From assembly GCF_019059575.1 (NCBI RefSeq), contig NW_024883413.1, positions 1 through 64,000 of the forward strand: DNA of 64,000 nt, in the 5' to 3' direction. This DNA is from Amphibalanus amphitrite. Taxonomy: Eukaryota > Arthropoda > Thecostraca > Balanomorpha > Balanidae. The stretch's first letter is position 1; every line of letters starts with the position of its first letter. Shown in pieces: positions 62,701 through 64,000 of the stretch. A program made the translations under genes and the position numbers. The notes below the pieces were generated by a model that saw nothing but the letters and a program-made list of their open reading frames with translations, was not told the origin of the DNA and searched no databases.

Positions 62701-63774
62701 TTTCACGATGAACAATGTGATTTTGATGCTCATGTCCTGTCAGATTGTTTTACTTCTCATTGTTATTTTGCAGGCACACTTTCTTGTCCTGGGCATATCA
62801 ATTTAGAACATGTTCCCACTTCCCGGTGCATTCGTGCCGTATCGTTCTCCGCAGATGGCCTACCGATACTGCTGGTAATGACGATTTTGACGCGTCTCTT
62901 TCAGGTGAATCGTCCAGACACCATCAAACTACAATATTTCTGGCTGCCGAAGAACGTCTCCCTCAAACAGCTGAACGCTGAGGGCAAGGAGGAGACGAAA
63001 GAGGAGACGAACGGGACGGCACCGACGGCTGAGGTGGTGCCGGCCGAGCCTGCGCCCTTCGGCGAGCCCTCCGACCAGCTGAAGAAGTGGGCGCTACAGG
63101 TGGCAGCGGCTCGGGCGCTCACCGATACCACTGCCGTCGGGGCGGACAGCGAGGCCTCCCGCAAGGTGAAGATGCTGACGTCGATGCTGGCTCAGCTGTT
63201 AAACGTCGCACGGCTGGCCAAAATAAAGGTGAGTGTGGTCATCCGGATAATCGAAGACATAATCGTGCCTTTGTGCGTATGCTATACGAAGAGTGTGAAA
63301 GACCGATTTGACGTTAGGTTAGTTTACATCTGTGATGGTATAATTGTATTCAGGACAGAATTATATTATAGCTATACTAGTGATGCGTCTGAATCTACTT
63401 GGTTGGTCATTGAGGTATTTTTTCCTGACTTGTGACGAATTTCGTTGTCTGAGCTCCTCAACTGATCCCCCATTACTGACCATTGACATCCCTCCTTTGC
63501 CGGGCAGACGGAAACACGGGGCCGCGTGTTCCCGGCCGGACCCCTGGTCACCACAGGTACCCAGACACCACCCAGCATGGCGCACCGACCTCTCCCCGGC
63601 CGGGAGCCCCTCTACTACGTGGCGTCGGGACCGCGCCGGCCGGGCGGGCCTCAGGAGCCCGGCGCGCGGCGACCGATCCCTATCGCTCCAGCGATGACCC
63701 GCGCGAGGCCTCAGCTGCCGGCGGCCGGCGCTGGGACGGACGCGGGTGTCATGAGGCCTCCTCTGGAAACGGCG
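59511..63774 (+). CDS. crm: Cramped-like SANT-domain chromatin protein, 3'-truncated by window
   Basis: Cramped is a nuclear SANT/Myb-type protein linked in Drosophila to Polycomb silencing and histone-gene regulation (family knowledge). Exons 59511-59760, 60152-60415, 60845-61048, 61330 to about 61526, 61854-62567, 62905-63228 and 63508-63774 join in one frame for 740 codons and continue beyond the window. The ATG at 59511 (GCGATGG) is preferred over the in-frame ATG at 59421 for its context, its position after a plausible acceptor, and the Pro-rich start. The donor of the fourth exon (gct|gtatcc) is weak and chosen by phase. Confidence 0.9.
60152..60415 (+). CDS. crm: cramped-like SANT domain exon
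   Basis: KRTWEKWSPSDKTVFFEALN, DFGKNFQALQNYIAKKKMKN and DQIRFFYYRTLNKISKYVQF closely follow the cramped SANT/Myb consensus, with three Trp/aromatic helix positions. Acceptor ttttcag and donor ccag|gtacac, phase 1 at both ends. Confidence 0.95.
60585..60741. mobile_element. 157-bp hAT-type MITE
   Basis: The ends CATAGGCGGCGGAAC and (inverted) CAGTGGCGGCGGAAC are flanked by near-identical 8-bp repeats AACGCACT (60577-60584) and CACGCACT (60742-60749). It lies in the intron between cramped-like exons 2 and 3; no ORF. Confidence 0.75.
60845..61048 (+). CDS. crm: cramped-like conserved core exon
   Basis: IQEIYLLVNYGELRKRIGML, then LNELVYRGSTTVRLRGKTYR and RTPVCRALKKINRIQ. This INYGELRK...GSTTIRVRGK...R(I/V)KTPICRAL block is specific to cramped proteins. 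Phase 1 in and out. Confidence 0.95.
61330..62567 (+). CDS. crm: cramped-like middle exons with coiled coil
   Basis: Exon 61330 to about 61526 (ATNEAWYHVQSLSHNPRLRA...LEKRWKTEADRA) matches the cramped region that follows the core. Exon 61854-62567 (238 codons) has two copies of LSFE(R/N) segments, Pro-rich sequence, then a long Glu/Arg/Gln coiled coil (SELSRQEEVKQKEARKQEEA onward, about 62240-62500) ending TRTVGELYMM, which resembles the TVGELYLML motif of the family. Confidence 0.8.
62905..63774 (+). CDS. crm: cramped-like 3' exons in window
   Basis: Exon 62905-63228 (VNRPDTIKLQYFWLPKNVSL, then acidic and Ala-rich sequence to LLNVARLAKIK, donor aag|gtgagt) and exon 63508-63774 (TETRGRVFPAGPLVTTGTQT, Pro/Arg-rich, donor gcg|gttagt). 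Both in phase 0. The gene is incomplete at the window end; 63775-64000 is intron. Confidence 0.75.
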
Positions 63775-64000
63775 GTTAGTGGGGGAAGGTGTTGTGGGTT
63801 GGGTGGCGAGTTGAGTATGTCGGGGCTCTGAGTCCTTTGTTTGTTTGTGCTGTGTTGGATTATTTTGTGCTGGAGAGTGGTTGTATTGCCGTCGCTATCA
63901 AATCATGTAAACTAGTACGGTAGGGAGATTGCGCCACCAGTGGGCAGCTCTGATAAACACGCTAGGAAATCCGGCTATCGTATTATGCGGCCATTTTGTG

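Overview
This window is nuclear DNA of an animal. It has introns with GT-AG borders, long introns, a Pol III tRNA gene, fold-back and terminal-inverted-repeat elements, and three multi-exon genes whose products are animal families. The mariner-type transposase and the single class II PI3-kinase suggest an arthropod. A crustacean with GC-rich exons is my best guess, but that finer placement is weak.

Layout. (1) 1-31.5 kb, plus strand: the 5'-truncated remainder of a CRACD-like gene (capping-protein-inhibiting regulator of actin dynamics, DUF4592 family). Small exons (3-105, 479-622, 18691-18801, 25359-25503, 26277-26486) lead into a 3.3 kb low-complexity exon (27270-30607) and a short last exon (stop at 30949-30951). 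The 18 kb intron carries two or three candidate alternative promoters and first exons (about 6.5-7.2 kb, 13.9-14.7 kb, 18.4-18.7 kb). All of them join the 18691 exon in the same phase. (2) 32-33.3 kb: the gap between two converging genes, with a regular array of CCAAT boxes. (3) 33.4-52.6 kb, minus strand: a class II phosphoinositide 3-kinase. I resolved 24 coding exons, which join in a single frame of about 1,701 codons: clathrin/AP2-type N-terminus, Ras-binding domain, C2, helical, kinase, PX and C-terminal C2. A tRNA-Asn(GUU) gene lies in one of its introns. (4) 53.8-54.9 kb: a decayed RNase H segment of a non-LTR retrotransposon. (5) 57.2 kb to the window end, plus strand: a cramped-like chromatin gene (SANT/Myb domain) that continues past the edge.

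Mobile DNA is abundant. The best case is a mariner (1056-5488) with perfect 25-bp terminal inverted repeats. Its transposase is split by a 3,041-bp hAT-like insertion flanked by an 8-bp target duplication, and the two halves are in the same frame. There are also two TTAA-flanked elements with related termini, a 7-bp-TSD element, a TTA-flanked element carrying internal palindromes, a short hAT-type MITE, and several perfect or near-perfect fold-backs.

I found no self-contained new molecular system. The most unusual signals are regulatory or structural: phased CCAAT boxes between convergent genes, two DR1-spaced heptamer arrays in one CRACD intron, a fourfold copied splice donor in the PI3K gene, splice acceptors built from microsatellites, and a tryptophan-centred motif array in the CRACD-like protein. 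The three genes look functionally independent. CRACD and PI3K-C2 both act at actin or membrane-trafficking interfaces, but nothing in the sequence shows co-regulation.
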